In this document: piece by piece, positions 1 to 8,154 of the stretch
Numbering within the stretch: position 1 is the stretch's first letter
Layout of the letters: each line of letters begins with the position of its first letter
Origin: Candidatus Aerophobetes bacterium Ae_b3b
Lineage (GTDB): Bacteria; Aerophobota; Aerophobia; Aerophobales; AE-B3A
NCBI GenBank assembly: GCA_005223085.1
Contig: NJBP01000002.1
Span: 1 to 64,000 of the forward strand
DNA: 64,000 bases
Reading direction: 5' to 3'
The notes under the pieces: model-generated
What the model was told of the DNA's origin: nothing
Databases searched by the model: none
What the model saw: the letters and a program-made list of their open reading frames with translations, nothing else
Program-made: the position numbers and the translations under genes

Positions 1-174
1 TAGCATATCTTCCTCCAGTTAATATCAATATTTACCATCTGCTCATACTCTCACAATATTATACTAGACTTCTTCATGAGGCTGATGGCTTTGATAGCAA
101 GAACATCAGGGAGAGGATTGGTTAAACTGTTTTGACAATATTTGAGCAAGACTCCATAGGATACGGACTTTGGG

Positions 175-1518
175 TTATCTCTTGCAAAGTTCTCTCCTCA
201 AGGATAGGTAATGCTCATCAGTACCTACCTCTTCCAGAAATATAACAAATTTTTGATGCAGATCCTTGGCTACTTGCCAGTTTTTATCAATGATGTTCTG
301 TGATTCTTTCGGGTCATTTTCTACGTCATAGAGCTGAGCAGGAGAGTTCTTTGTGCTATAGAGAAATGTCCATCTGGGTGTGGTAATGGTGCTGAAGTGT
401 GGCTGTTGCACAGTACGCACCCAGTCATCAACTATTTTGCTTTGCTCACCAGGGTTATACAGTGGAGGTGAGCTAACCACAAAATCCCGGAATGCATCCT
501 TCTCTCCTTCTAACAGAGAAATCAGAGATTTTCCCTGTACCGTTTCAGGAATTTTCGCCTCAGCCAATTCCAAAAGAGTCGGCATGATATCAACTAAAGA
601 GACCATTGCCTTAACTTTCTTTGGTTTTATGCCAGGAACATGGATAAGCAGAGGCACCCTAGTGATCTCCTGGTAAAGGGGTGATTGATATGCCTGATTA
701 TCTTGTTGTATTAGCTTACCGAAGAAGTCATGTTCGCCAAGGTAAAAGCCGTGGTCTGAGGTAAATACAATAGCTGTATTTTCCCACAACCCTATAGATT
801 TAACTCTATCCAGCAGTCGGCCAACCCAGCGGTCTACCATGGTAATCTCCCCACAGTAGCAGGCATGAGCAATCCTAATATCCTCTTCCTTCAATCCTTT
901 TTCGCGCCAGTTCCAGTAACAGGGTCCTACTACCCTACCGTCATAGCCAGGATAATATGGCTCGACATACCAGGAGGGTGGATCCCAGGGTTCATGAGGA
1001 TCCCAGGTGTCCACATAGAGAAAAAATTTTTTCTTGTAATAAAACTCCAGGTATTTTTCTGCTTCTGCCATAGTTCTTGGCGCACAGTAGTCCTCTTCGT
1101 ATCTTCTTTGGTAGTTAATTCTAGGGCGTTCTCCCCTCTCACTATTAGGAGAAATGAAGCGATACTGGCCGGGAATGTAAGAATAATCCTCAAATCCTCG
1201 ATCGTATCCATAACCATTCCTTGTGAAAAAGGGAATATCAACGGTCCCTAAGGTGGCATAACCTGCTTTTCCGAGAATTTGTGCTAGTATTTTTTCATCC
1301 CGCGGTAAAGGCTCCCATTTCAAATAGGAAAAAGTGAATTTCCCTGTAAATAAATCTGCCCGCATAGGCATAGTAGGGAAAGAAGCGGCATAACAGTTGT
1401 CAAATTGAACGCACTCTTCTGCAAATTGATCGAGATTGGGCGTACGAATATTCTTATTCCCGTAGCAGCCTAAATGGTCCCTTCGTAGAGTATCCGATAT
1501 AATTACAATAAGGTTCAT
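175..1518 (-). CDS. Sulfatase-like hydrolase, Thr-nucleophile type
   Basis: Alkaline-phosphatase-superfamily hydrolase of the sulfatase fold, 447 aa, without signal peptide, so cytoplasmic. Visible motifs are the N-terminal metal-site segment SDTLRRDHLGCYG (residues 8-20), the DPHEPWDPP segment and the second metal motif SDHGFYLGEHD. The sulfatase signature C/S-x-P-x-R is present as TMPMR (Thr49-Arg53), so the residue that would become formylglycine is Thr. Family knowledge says Thr is the nucleophile in alkaline phosphatases and NPP-type phosphodiesterases, so a phosphoester or phosphonate substrate is possible and sulfatase activity is unproven. The start is the ATG preceded by AGGAGGTAGGAAG; a further 12 in-frame codons upstream lie before this ribosome binding site. 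It is the last gene of the sat/arylsulfotransferase cluster. Nothing recognisable lies between the window edge and its stop codon. Confidence 0.85.
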   Translation of the reverse strand: MNLIVIISDTLRRDHLGCYGNKNIRTPNLDQFAEECVQFDNCYAASFPTMPMRADLFTGKFTFSYLKWEPLPRDEKILAQILGKAGYATLGTVDIPFFTRNGYGYDRGFEDYSYIPGQYRFISPNSERGERPRINYQRRYEEDYCAPRTMAEAEKYLEFYYKKKFFLYVDTWDPHEPWDPPSWYVEPYYPGYDGRVVGPCYWNWREKGLKEEDIRIAHACYCGEITMVDRWVGRLLDRVKSIGLWENTAIVFTSDHGFYLGEHDFFGKLIQQDNQAYQSPLYQEITRVPLLIHVPGIKPKKVKAMVSLVDIMPTLLELAEAKIPETVQGKSLISLLEGEKDAFRDFVVSSPPLYNPGEQSKIVDDWVRTVQQPHFSTITTPRWTFLYSTKNSPAQLYDVENDPKESQNIIDKNWQVAKDLHQKFVIFLEEVGTDEHYLSLRRELCKR

Positions 1519-1624
1519 CTTCCTACCTCCTGGTTTTAATTTATTGTGCCTCAAATTAGCTTTATTATTGTATTTTTGGACATTCTATTTTCATCTCATG
1601 GACTAACTCCCTATCCTGGCCTGC

Positions 1625-1648
1625 AATTTTGGGACAAAGCCCAAAATT
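1625..1648 (-). terminator. Intercistronic hairpin
   Basis: A perfect 9-bp inverted repeat (AATTTTGGG / CCCAAAATT) with a 6-nt loop lies between the small hypothetical gene and the last sulfatase-like gene. No U-tract follows on the minus strand, so it may be an mRNA stability or attenuation hairpin rather than a full terminator. Confidence 0.35.
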
Positions 1649-1757
1649 AAAACAAAAAATGTGCAGGACCATTTTGACCATGGCCAGTTATCTAAAGCGG
1701 AGAGTACATCCAGTTGACCCCTTAATTCTCTTCAAAGCTTTTCTTATGCAAATTCGG

Positions 1758-2063
1758 TTACCCTTCTTTCGCACCTTTCAAGAATTCCCTTACTACCTTC
1801 AGACTTTTATTCTTAACAACTAATTGAAACATTTTCTCCTTTGTCTCGGGTGGAAGTAGTTCAATGCTTTGAGTGGTGGCAGTATCAAACTTAGCTGCTG
1901 GATAAAATTTTAGAAGCTCATCCTTCTGCTTTTCGGTACATTGGAGTTTAAGTACCCTCATGCCGGCTAATACATCTTCTGTCATATTAGCGAGACCGAG
2001 TTCCTGTAATTCATTGTATCTTTCCTCATTAATCCATATGTTAATTGGACATCCTTGGGCCAT
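1758..2063 (-). CDS. Small hypothetical protein (101 aa)
   Basis: I do not recognise this protein. It is 101 aa, rich in Lys and Glu, predicted mostly helical, with no signal peptide, membrane segment or Cys-pair metal motif. It is very likely a real gene: GAGGTG stands 7 nt before the ATG, and it sits in line between the CysD-like gene and a sulfatase-like gene with short spacers on both sides. A central stretch (KLQCTEKQKDELLKFYPAAK) and a basic C-terminus could suggest an adaptor or regulator, but that is a guess. Confidence 0.6.
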   Translation of the reverse strand: MAQGCPINIWINEERYNELQELGLANMTEDVLAGMRVLKLQCTEKQKDELLKFYPAAKFDTATTQSIELLPPETKEKMFQLVVKNKSLKVVREFLKGAKEG

Positions 2064-2188
2064 CTCTTTTCACCTCTCATACTTATTCTTGAGACTCTCC
2101 TGACTTCTTTAGGCCTGATCGCTTTTGGATTTGGTTAATAAAGGGAAAAATTCCCTCTTATCGATCCTCAAATTTCTTATTATCAGCC

Positions 2189-3031
2189 CTACATATATCC
2201 AAGCTTTCGGAGTCTCCCCATTGCCTTCTCTTTGTCCTGTCTCCTACCCCCTCTTTCAACGGTATTTTCAAGATCTTGCTCCCAGGCAGGGATGCCAACT
2301 TCCATGGGATTGCTGGTTGTTCTTGCCCCTAGGGAGCGATAACCTATCTCATAGAGTGAACAGTAGGGAAGGTGGTGCAATTTTATGTTGTCCCAAATAT
2401 CCCTTTCGGTAAAGTGTAAAATTGGAGCTACTCTGGTGTGCTCAGGCACCAAATGACCCCCTTCTTTTTTGGTGAAGTATTTATCGTCCTTCCTTGCTGG
2501 GTGCTCATCCCGTCGAACAGCCATGAACAAGGCTTTTATATTATTTTCTTCCACGAACTGATTGAGAACAACTGTTTTCATGAGGTGATTGCCAGCATAA
2601 GACTCTGCCTCAAAGGTGAATGAGTCTTCCTCAAATCCAATTCGCTTAAGCTCAGCCTGATTTTGCTCATTTAAATCCTCTACATTGACGAGGCAGCCTA
2701 GATGACTTTGACAGCATTTAAGAACATCAAAATTACAAAGCCACTTAAGATCGACGTTCCATCTTTTTAAGATCCTGATAAGAAAGTCGGTGATTTCAGT
2801 AAATGCGTCCCCTTCATCAATGGTGATAACGTGTGGAAGCTCAATATTATCTTCCAAGCACACCTGACGAATGATCCAGAGATTGGTAGTACTATCTTTT
2901 CCTCCGGTCCAAGTAATAGCCGCTTCAGAGGGTCTAAACTTTTCAAATGCTTGCCGGACGATCTTTTTGGACTCGCCAATTTTTTTTTGAATCTCTCTGG
3001 TTCTTTCCTCACTAACCTGGTATCCTTTCAC
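2189..3031 (-). CDS. CysD-like / PAPS-reductase-family PP-loop protein
   Basis: An ATP pyrophosphatase of the adenine nucleotide alpha-hydrolase fold, 280 aa. The PP-loop is TGGKDST at residues 42-48. RRDEHPAR (173-180) and the C-terminal RGGRRQDK...LRKLGYM resemble CysD, the small subunit of the heterodimeric ATP sulfurylase, more than APS/PAPS reductases. The paired-Cys iron-sulfur motif of APS reductases is not visible; there is an unpaired Cys-Cys at 106-107. CysD normally works with the GTPase CysN, which is absent from the window, while a complete single-chain ATP sulfurylase lies two genes upstream. The protein may therefore adenylate another group. The GTG start is chosen because AGGAGG lies 7 nt upstream. 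The gene is in the same direction and close to the neighbouring sulfatase-like gene, suggesting an operon. Confidence 0.75.
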   Translation of the reverse strand: MKGYQVSEERTREIQKKIGESKKIVRQAFEKFRPSEAAITWTGGKDSTTNLWIIRQVCLEDNIELPHVITIDEGDAFTEITDFLIRILKRWNVDLKWLCNFDVLKCCQSHLGCLVNVEDLNEQNQAELKRIGFEEDSFTFEAESYAGNHLMKTVVLNQFVEENNIKALFMAVRRDEHPARKDDKYFTKKEGGHLVPEHTRVAPILHFTERDIWDNIKLHHLPYCSLYEIGYRSLGARTTSNPMEVGIPAWEQDLENTVERGGRRQDKEKAMGRLRKLGYM

Positions 3032-3065
3032 CGGTTTACCTCCTGCAACTTTTCTGTTTTAGTTA

Positions 3066-4280
3066 CTATTCCTTCCCTAACCATCTTCCTAGTCTTGGTC
3101 TCAATATCTCTTTCATCCTGTCTACCTTGGGGGATATTTCAGCTATATTGTTAAGCTCCTGGGGGTCCCGCCGAAGATCATACATCTCCCAGCTATCCGT
3201 ATTCTCTCTGTATATCACTTTGAACTCTTTGTTCTGGTAGTAGTATATGGGTCTATCGGTCTCCTTCTCGTGGGCGCTTCTTTTATCAATAGCCTCGCCA
3301 AAACATCCCCTTTCAGGAAACTCTTCCAGAGGAAGGAGAGAGTGACCTTCAAAACTTTCCTCGCGGTCTAGGCCAAAAAGATTAACGATCGTGGGGGGGA
3401 CATCAATGCTACTCACCAAGGTATCAGAAACCCTACCCCTCGTTTGGGTATGATTATAGATTAAAAAAGGCACATTTATGAGTTCGGAGTACATCTTGCC
3501 ATCATGAGAGAGACCCCCATGTTCACCAAACTCATCGCCGTGATCTGAAGTTATAACAATGACTGAACCCTCTAAGAGGTCGATTTTTTTTAATAGCTCA
3601 AAGAACTCTTCCACGTAACTGTCTACTTGCCGAATATGGACAGAGTAAAGTTTTTTTAGAAGTTCTACCTTTCCTTTGTCGGAGAGATCTCGTTTCAGTA
3701 GAGTTTCTTTAAATAAGTTAAACATTTCACCCCGACTGAGGTCAATGGAAGAATCAACCATATCAATATATTTTTTCTCAGGCATATAGGGCTCATGCAA
3801 ATCCATATAGTGAAGCCACAAGAAAAAAGGCTTGTATTTTCCTCCTTTGATATAGGAGGAGAGCCACTCCTTTACCTTTCCGTTAATCTCATCTCCTTTT
3901 ATATAGGGAACTTCCTCACTCACTTCATCTTCTATTGAATCATAAAAAACATCCCAGCACCGGTTCCAGCCAAAATAATCGCTAAGATAGGGATTTGAGT
4001 GAAACCCGGCGGTGGTGATTCCAGATTTTTGAAGTACTGTAGAAATCAAGGTTTTCTTTGGGGAAAGATACTTCTCTCTTCCGTATTCAAGATAATATGA
4101 AGAGGTGAGTATCGCTGGAAATGAGGCCTGAGTGTATGGTCCTGTAGCCTGCATATTAGTAAATCTAATGCAGCTTCCCTGAAGAGAGTCAATAAAGGGA
4201 GTTAAGTTACTTTTGCTGTCATAGCATCCTAGCACATCTTTTCTAAGGGTATCTATGGTAAGTAGAATAACATTTTTCAT
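3066..4280 (-). CDS. Sulfatase-like hydrolase, Thr-nucleophile type
   Basis: A 404-aa alkaline-phosphatase-superfamily protein with no signal peptide. Metal-site motifs are TIDTLRKDVLGCY at the N-terminus, LHYMDLHEPYMPEKKY in the middle, and ITSDHGDEFGEHGGLSHDG. The active-site segment reads GPYTQASFPAILTS, with Thr50 at the nucleophile position and no CxPxR, so formylglycine maturation is not expected. The fold is closer to the sulfatase branch with T-x-x-S-x-P segments than to arylsulfatase A. The substrate is unknown; its position between sat and the CysD-like gene suggests a part in sulfate or sulfuryl-ester metabolism. AGGA precedes the ATG. Confidence 0.82.
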   Translation of the reverse strand: MKNVILLTIDTLRKDVLGCYDSKSNLTPFIDSLQGSCIRFTNMQATGPYTQASFPAILTSSYYLEYGREKYLSPKKTLISTVLQKSGITTAGFHSNPYLSDYFGWNRCWDVFYDSIEDEVSEEVPYIKGDEINGKVKEWLSSYIKGGKYKPFFLWLHYMDLHEPYMPEKKYIDMVDSSIDLSRGEMFNLFKETLLKRDLSDKGKVELLKKLYSVHIRQVDSYVEEFFELLKKIDLLEGSVIVITSDHGDEFGEHGGLSHDGKMYSELINVPFLIYNHTQTRGRVSDTLVSSIDVPPTIVNLFGLDREESFEGHSLLPLEEFPERGCFGEAIDKRSAHEKETDRPIYYYQNKEFKVIYRENTDSWEMYDLRRDPQELNNIAEISPKVDRMKEILRPRLGRWLGKE

Positions 4281-4357
4281 TTTGCGTTCCTATTTGCTCT
4301 TCTTTTTATACTTTAACCTCTAGGTCTATCTGCAAGGTATCAATTTTTGGCTAATTA

Positions 4358-5617
4358 TTACCACAATGCTGGGAGTTTAAAAACAGGTTTTCTTTCAGCC
4401 AGATATTTCTCGGTACAAAAAGGAGAGCCAAAACCGTACTTTTCAGCGCTCTCCATTAACTTATCATATATCTCCGGTCTGAAGATAAGCTTGGTGGGCT
4501 TCACCTTATCCTCTATCATACTTCTAATTAATGTACCGCTGAATTTTTGTCTTTCCTGGCTATGACCACAGAGACCCGAGTAAGTGACTTCCCCACATAT
4601 TGGGCAGTACCACCATTCAAGCACCCGTACTGGCTTAATTTTCAATTTATGTTGGGGGATCTGGTCGAATATGCGGTGAGCATCATAGGAGCCATAGTAG
4701 CTACCTACTCCAGCATGGTCTCGACCAAACATGTGATGAGTGCATCCTAAGTTCGTCCGCAGAATGGCGTGGAAAATAGCCTCTCTTGGCCCTGCGTAGC
4801 GCATATCCCACAGAGCAATGGTCACCATATGAATATCATCTCTGAAGTACCTTGCCTCACAAAGTCGCTGATGACACAAAACAATGGCCTCATCTATATA
4901 ATCACCGGTTCGCTTAGGTCCAATTATACAGTTTACCAGGATCCCTGTCTTTAGCTTCTCTACGGGAAGTTCTCCATTTGCAGAAAACCAAGCTCCCTTC
5001 ATTAACCATTCATGCCCACTATGCGGCACATTCCTGGTTTGATGGGCTACTACTCTTTCCCAACCGTTTTCAACTATTCTCTTTCGCAGTTGCCTTGGCG
5101 TATACCAGAATCTATCAAAAGGGGGCTGGAACTCGGGGGGGTTCACCAAAGCAATCTTCCCCCCTAAGAAAGTATTCTCCAATCCCCTAAGCATTCTTAC
5201 TCCAGGGTGTCTCTCATCGGTTGTTCCCAGCACAGCCTCTGCTATTTTCGTTTTATTGAGTCTGAAAATATCTTCCACTTCCATCATCGCCAATGAAGAG
5301 GCAGTGTAAGTAAGGAGAATGGAATCTCCTTTCTTAATTTTCTTTGTTCTGATTTCCTCCTCTTTCACATCGAGAACAATGGGGATAGGCCAGAGCGTGC
5401 CGTCAGCCAAGGTCATCCTTTCGCATACCGCATCAACCTCTTCCTTACCCATAAAACCCTCTAGGGGGGTAAAAAAACCGTAGGCGATGTTGATGCATTC
5501 TCTCGCACATCGTCCACTGACGGGAATTTGCTTCAACTTTCTAATCTTTTCTGTTACTTCAGACTCGGGTATCACCCTTTCTCTAATCTCGCGGTTACCA
5601 TGCCCCTCATAGTTCAT
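4358..5617 (-). CDS. sat: ATP sulfurylase (sulfate adenylyltransferase)
   Basis: Makes APS and pyrophosphate from ATP and sulfate, or runs in reverse. The 419-aa single-chain enzyme has the full set of signatures: QTRN (193-196) followed by HSGH (199-202), and GRDHAG at 298-303. A C-terminal zinc-site candidate WYCPIC...CGH (Cys338, Cys341, Cys350, His352) is typical of the bacterial/archaeal form that works with dissimilatory or assimilatory APS reductase. There is no fused APS kinase. No aprAB, APS kinase or cysH lies in this window, so the fate of APS is unclear. The gene is flanked by arylsulfotransferase-like and sulfatase-like genes in the same orientation, which suggests that sulfate handled by this locus is activated locally. 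The start is the ATG preceded by AAGGA. Confidence 0.93.
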   Translation of the reverse strand: MNYEGHGNREIRERVIPESEVTEKIRKLKQIPVSGRCARECINIAYGFFTPLEGFMGKEEVDAVCERMTLADGTLWPIPIVLDVKEEEIRTKKIKKGDSILLTYTASSLAMMEVEDIFRLNKTKIAEAVLGTTDERHPGVRMLRGLENTFLGGKIALVNPPEFQPPFDRFWYTPRQLRKRIVENGWERVVAHQTRNVPHSGHEWLMKGAWFSANGELPVEKLKTGILVNCIIGPKRTGDYIDEAIVLCHQRLCEARYFRDDIHMVTIALWDMRYAGPREAIFHAILRTNLGCTHHMFGRDHAGVGSYYGSYDAHRIFDQIPQHKLKIKPVRVLEWWYCPICGEVTYSGLCGHSQERQKFSGTLIRSMIEDKVKPTKLIFRPEIYDKLMESAEKYGFGSPFCTEKYLAERKPVFKLPALW

Positions 5618-5692
5618 AGTTTAATCCTTCCCTCAAAAGGGTGTCGTCTTCGTTCAGATCGACTACCCCCTGTTTTTCTCTACTCTTTATGT

Positions 5693-6781
5693 TTAAGTAA
5701 ATTTGCCCTTCATATCCTGTAGGCCTTCATGTTCCGGACCATATCGGTATGCTCTGGGGATAATTCTGTTATGTCCATAAACCGGATCGGACGAGGCAGA
5801 GAAGGGATTAACGAATTCCCAAACGATCCGTCCTGATTTCATTACCTCAAAGATTCGTCCTGTCGCTGCCTCGCATATCAAAGTATTATCATTGGGTAGC
5901 CTCTGACAACTAGACATGTAGGCACTATAAAAAGCCATCCAAGGGTCATCCTTATATTCCCACACCATTTTATTGGTAGCGGGATTTACCTCCAAAACGC
6001 GAGAGTACCCTTCAGAAATATGGACACAGTGCGTCCCATTATCAAATAACAGAATGTTCCCATTTTCGAGGATGGTAGCACTATTTTGATGACCTAGCTC
6101 TCCTCCCGAACCCCACCGCCATTTGATATCTCCTGTAGATTTGCTGATGATACATATACTATTAAGTCGGGCGAAGCTAGCTAAGATATCCCCATTGGAT
6201 AGGATGGCAAATGAATTAGCCTCGGTCCACTGGCTACGGGGACATAAGGAACAAATAATGTCCTTTTCTGGATCTAAGTGCTCGTATGCCAACCACTTCC
6301 AGACTATCTTACCACGCGGATTAACCTCTTGAAAAGAGTCACCCCACATAATTCCTTCCTTTTCAGTACCTAGTATACCGCCTTTGACTTTTGCAGCAAT
6401 ATCCTTGGGTACCTGAACCCATCTAAGTACCATAGTATTTCCATTGAACAGGCGGCAAAAACTATGGTGCAAATACCGGTCCTGGTAATTCCATACCACA
6501 TTACCATTCCAATCTACTTCAAGTAACTCTCCCCCGGCACCCTTAAAACTAGCCAACGGTCCGTTTTCTAGCTGCCCGGCATAAAGCAGATTGCCACTAT
6601 TCAAAAGCACCCCGTACAACGCTGGTGGATATGGTACCTTCCATTGATGAACGACCCGTCCCTTCATATCAATTAACATCGTTTCCCTTATTCCCAAAGG
6701 AGTAAATAAGGTATACCCATTGTAAGCATTTGAATGAACATAGTGGGTAACCCCTTTCAAATTGGTTCGTGCAATGCCCAT
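5693..6781 (-). CDS. Arylsulfotransferase-like beta-propeller, catalytic residues altered
   Basis: A 362-aa protein with the repeated tryptophan and NGNT/NGNIL blades of the arylsulfotransferase (ASST) family; it is a tandem paralogue of the next upstream gene and shares its MGIART-LKGVTHYV start. ASST enzymes transfer sulfuryl groups between phenolic esters by way of a histidine. Relative to its paralogue, the positions matching His201, Arg218 and His246 are Glu187, Ala204 and Asn233, so three residues expected in the active site are missing. It may be a binding or sensor propeller, or a subfunctionalised copy. There is no signal peptide, whereas characterised ASSTs are exported. The ATG follows AGGAGG; seven upstream in-frame codons are excluded. 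It lies 30 bp after the paralogue, so the two are co-transcribed. Confidence 0.75.
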   Translation of the reverse strand: MGIARTNLKGVTHYVHSNAYNGYTLFTPLGIRETMLIDMKGRVVHQWKVPYPPALYGVLLNSGNLLYAGQLENGPLASFKGAGGELLEVDWNGNVVWNYQDRYLHHSFCRLFNGNTMVLRWVQVPKDIAAKVKGGILGTEKEGIMWGDSFQEVNPRGKIVWKWLAYEHLDPEKDIICSLCPRSQWTEANSFAILSNGDILASFARLNSICIISKSTGDIKWRWGSGGELGHQNSATILENGNILLFDNGTHCVHISEGYSRVLEVNPATNKMVWEYKDDPWMAFYSAYMSSCQRLPNDNTLICEAATGRIFEVMKSGRIVWEFVNPFSASSDPVYGHNRIIPRAYRYGPEHEGLQDMKGKFT

Positions 6782-6811
6782 TGGATCTCCTCCTTGCCCC
6801 ATTAAAAATAT

Positions 6812-7984
6812 CTACGTAGCATCAGGTCCATATATTCCATTTAACCACTCAAATTTGTCAGGATCTAAGTTCTTTCCTATTAGCCCCTCATGTTCATGTC
6901 CGTAGCGGTAAGCTCGATAGATTAGGTTAGCCTGACCGTAAACCACAAAGGGGCCATAAAAGGGACTGATATACTCCCAAACTATCTCACAATCAGGAGT
7001 CGCCTCGAAAATACGACCTCCATGAGTCTCACATATCAAAGTATTCCCGTTTGACAGACGCTGGGCCCCCCCCATACCAAAGGCATAGAACTCCGACGGA
7101 GGGTCATCCTTATATTCCCACTCAATTTTATTAGTAGCTGGATTAACCTCCAATACTCTAGAATAGTAATCCAGATCTTGGGTGAAAAAACGATGCGCTC
7201 CATTATCAAAGACTAAAATATTCCCATTATCCAGCATAGTAGGCTCATGCTGGTGTCCCAATTCCTCGGGACCCCACCTCCAGGTGATCTTTCCCGTAGC
7301 TTTATCAATAATACAGATGGTATTAGTCTGGCGAAATGAGCCTAAGATATTTCCATCTGGTAGCACAGTACAACCATTCATATGAGTCCATTCTCCTCGA
7401 TACTCCAGAGGGCAAATGACATCTATCTCCGGATCTAGGTGTTCGTACGATAGCCACTCCCACACTACTTTACCCTCAGGAGTAACCTCATTAAGGGCAT
7501 CAGCCCACATAACCCCCCCGCTCAACTCTGTACCCGGGATACCACCTTTGACCTTACTTTTAATGTCATCAGGCACAGTTACGTATTTTATAAGCATAGT
7601 ATTTCCATTTTCCATGCGGTAAAAGTCGTGATTAAATTGTGGTTCTTCGTACTTCAATACCAGATTATTATCCCAATCTACCTCTATTAAACACACGCCT
7701 CTATCTTGCTCATTTTGCTCGCAATCCTCACCAAAGAGGTAGGCAACCCCCGGTCCCATTATGCCCCCCGACTTAACACCTTGATAAACCAGATTACCAT
7801 TAGTCAAAAACCGTGCAAAATTTGGTTTATACGGTTCTGTAGACCAATGGTGCACAATTCTACCCTGCATGTCGATCAGCCACGCATCATTGCCAAACAT
7901 AGGCGTAAACAAAGTATACCCTTTATATGCCTTTGAAGGAACATAGTGGGTAACCCCCTTCAAACTGGTTCGTGCAATACCCAT
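6812..7984 (-). CDS. Arylsulfotransferase family protein
   Basis: A 390-aa beta-propeller of the arylsulfotransferase family (Arylsulfotran_2-like). Blade motifs include LPDGNIL and LDNGNILVFDNG. Residues expected to line the sulfuryl-transfer site are in place: NHDF (His119), WTHMN (His201, Asn203), SFRQT (Arg218) and GHQHE (His246, at the place of the catalytic QHDA histidine). No signal peptide is visible, so unlike periplasmic ASST it probably acts in the cytoplasm. It is likely to move a sulfuryl group between ester and phenolic or other hydroxyl acceptors; the real donor and acceptor are unknown. GGGAGG precedes the ATG, which sets the start. The neighbouring sat, sulfatase-like and phosphodiesterase-like genes support a role in sulfate-ester metabolism. 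Confidence 0.8.
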   Translation of the reverse strand: MGIARTSLKGVTHYVPSKAYKGYTLFTPMFGNDAWLIDMQGRIVHHWSTEPYKPNFARFLTNGNLVYQGVKSGGIMGPGVAYLFGEDCEQNEQDRGVCLIEVDWDNNLVLKYEEPQFNHDFYRMENGNTMLIKYVTVPDDIKSKVKGGIPGTELSGGVMWADALNEVTPEGKVVWEWLSYEHLDPEIDVICPLEYRGEWTHMNGCTVLPDGNILGSFRQTNTICIIDKATGKITWRWGPEELGHQHEPTMLDNGNILVFDNGAHRFFTQDLDYYSRVLEVNPATNKIEWEYKDDPPSEFYAFGMGGAQRLSNGNTLICETHGGRIFEATPDCEIVWEYISPFYGPFVVYGQANLIYRAYRYGHEHEGLIGKNLDPDKFEWLNGIYGPDAT

Positions 7985-8154
7985 TGGATTTCCTCCCTTC
8001 GTCAACCTGATTAAGAATCTTCTCGTACCTCGTGTTACGACCAACACAAACTAGACACAGCCTTGACATAGGCTGTTGACATATCCTATCTCCTCCTTAA
8101 AAAGCCTCTTTTATGAGAAAGGGGATTATTCTTGATTCCGCCTGATACTAAATT

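Noticed and set aside
930-1251. Two open frames of about 100 codons across the first sulfatase-like gene
   Set aside because: Opposite-strand and shifted-frame shadows of a well-supported coding region.
5693-7984. PQQ-dependent dehydrogenase propellers
   Set aside because: The blades resemble PQQ repeats, but the WTHMN, SFRQT and GHQHE segments fit the arylsulfotransferase family better and no PQQ-binding Cys pair is visible.
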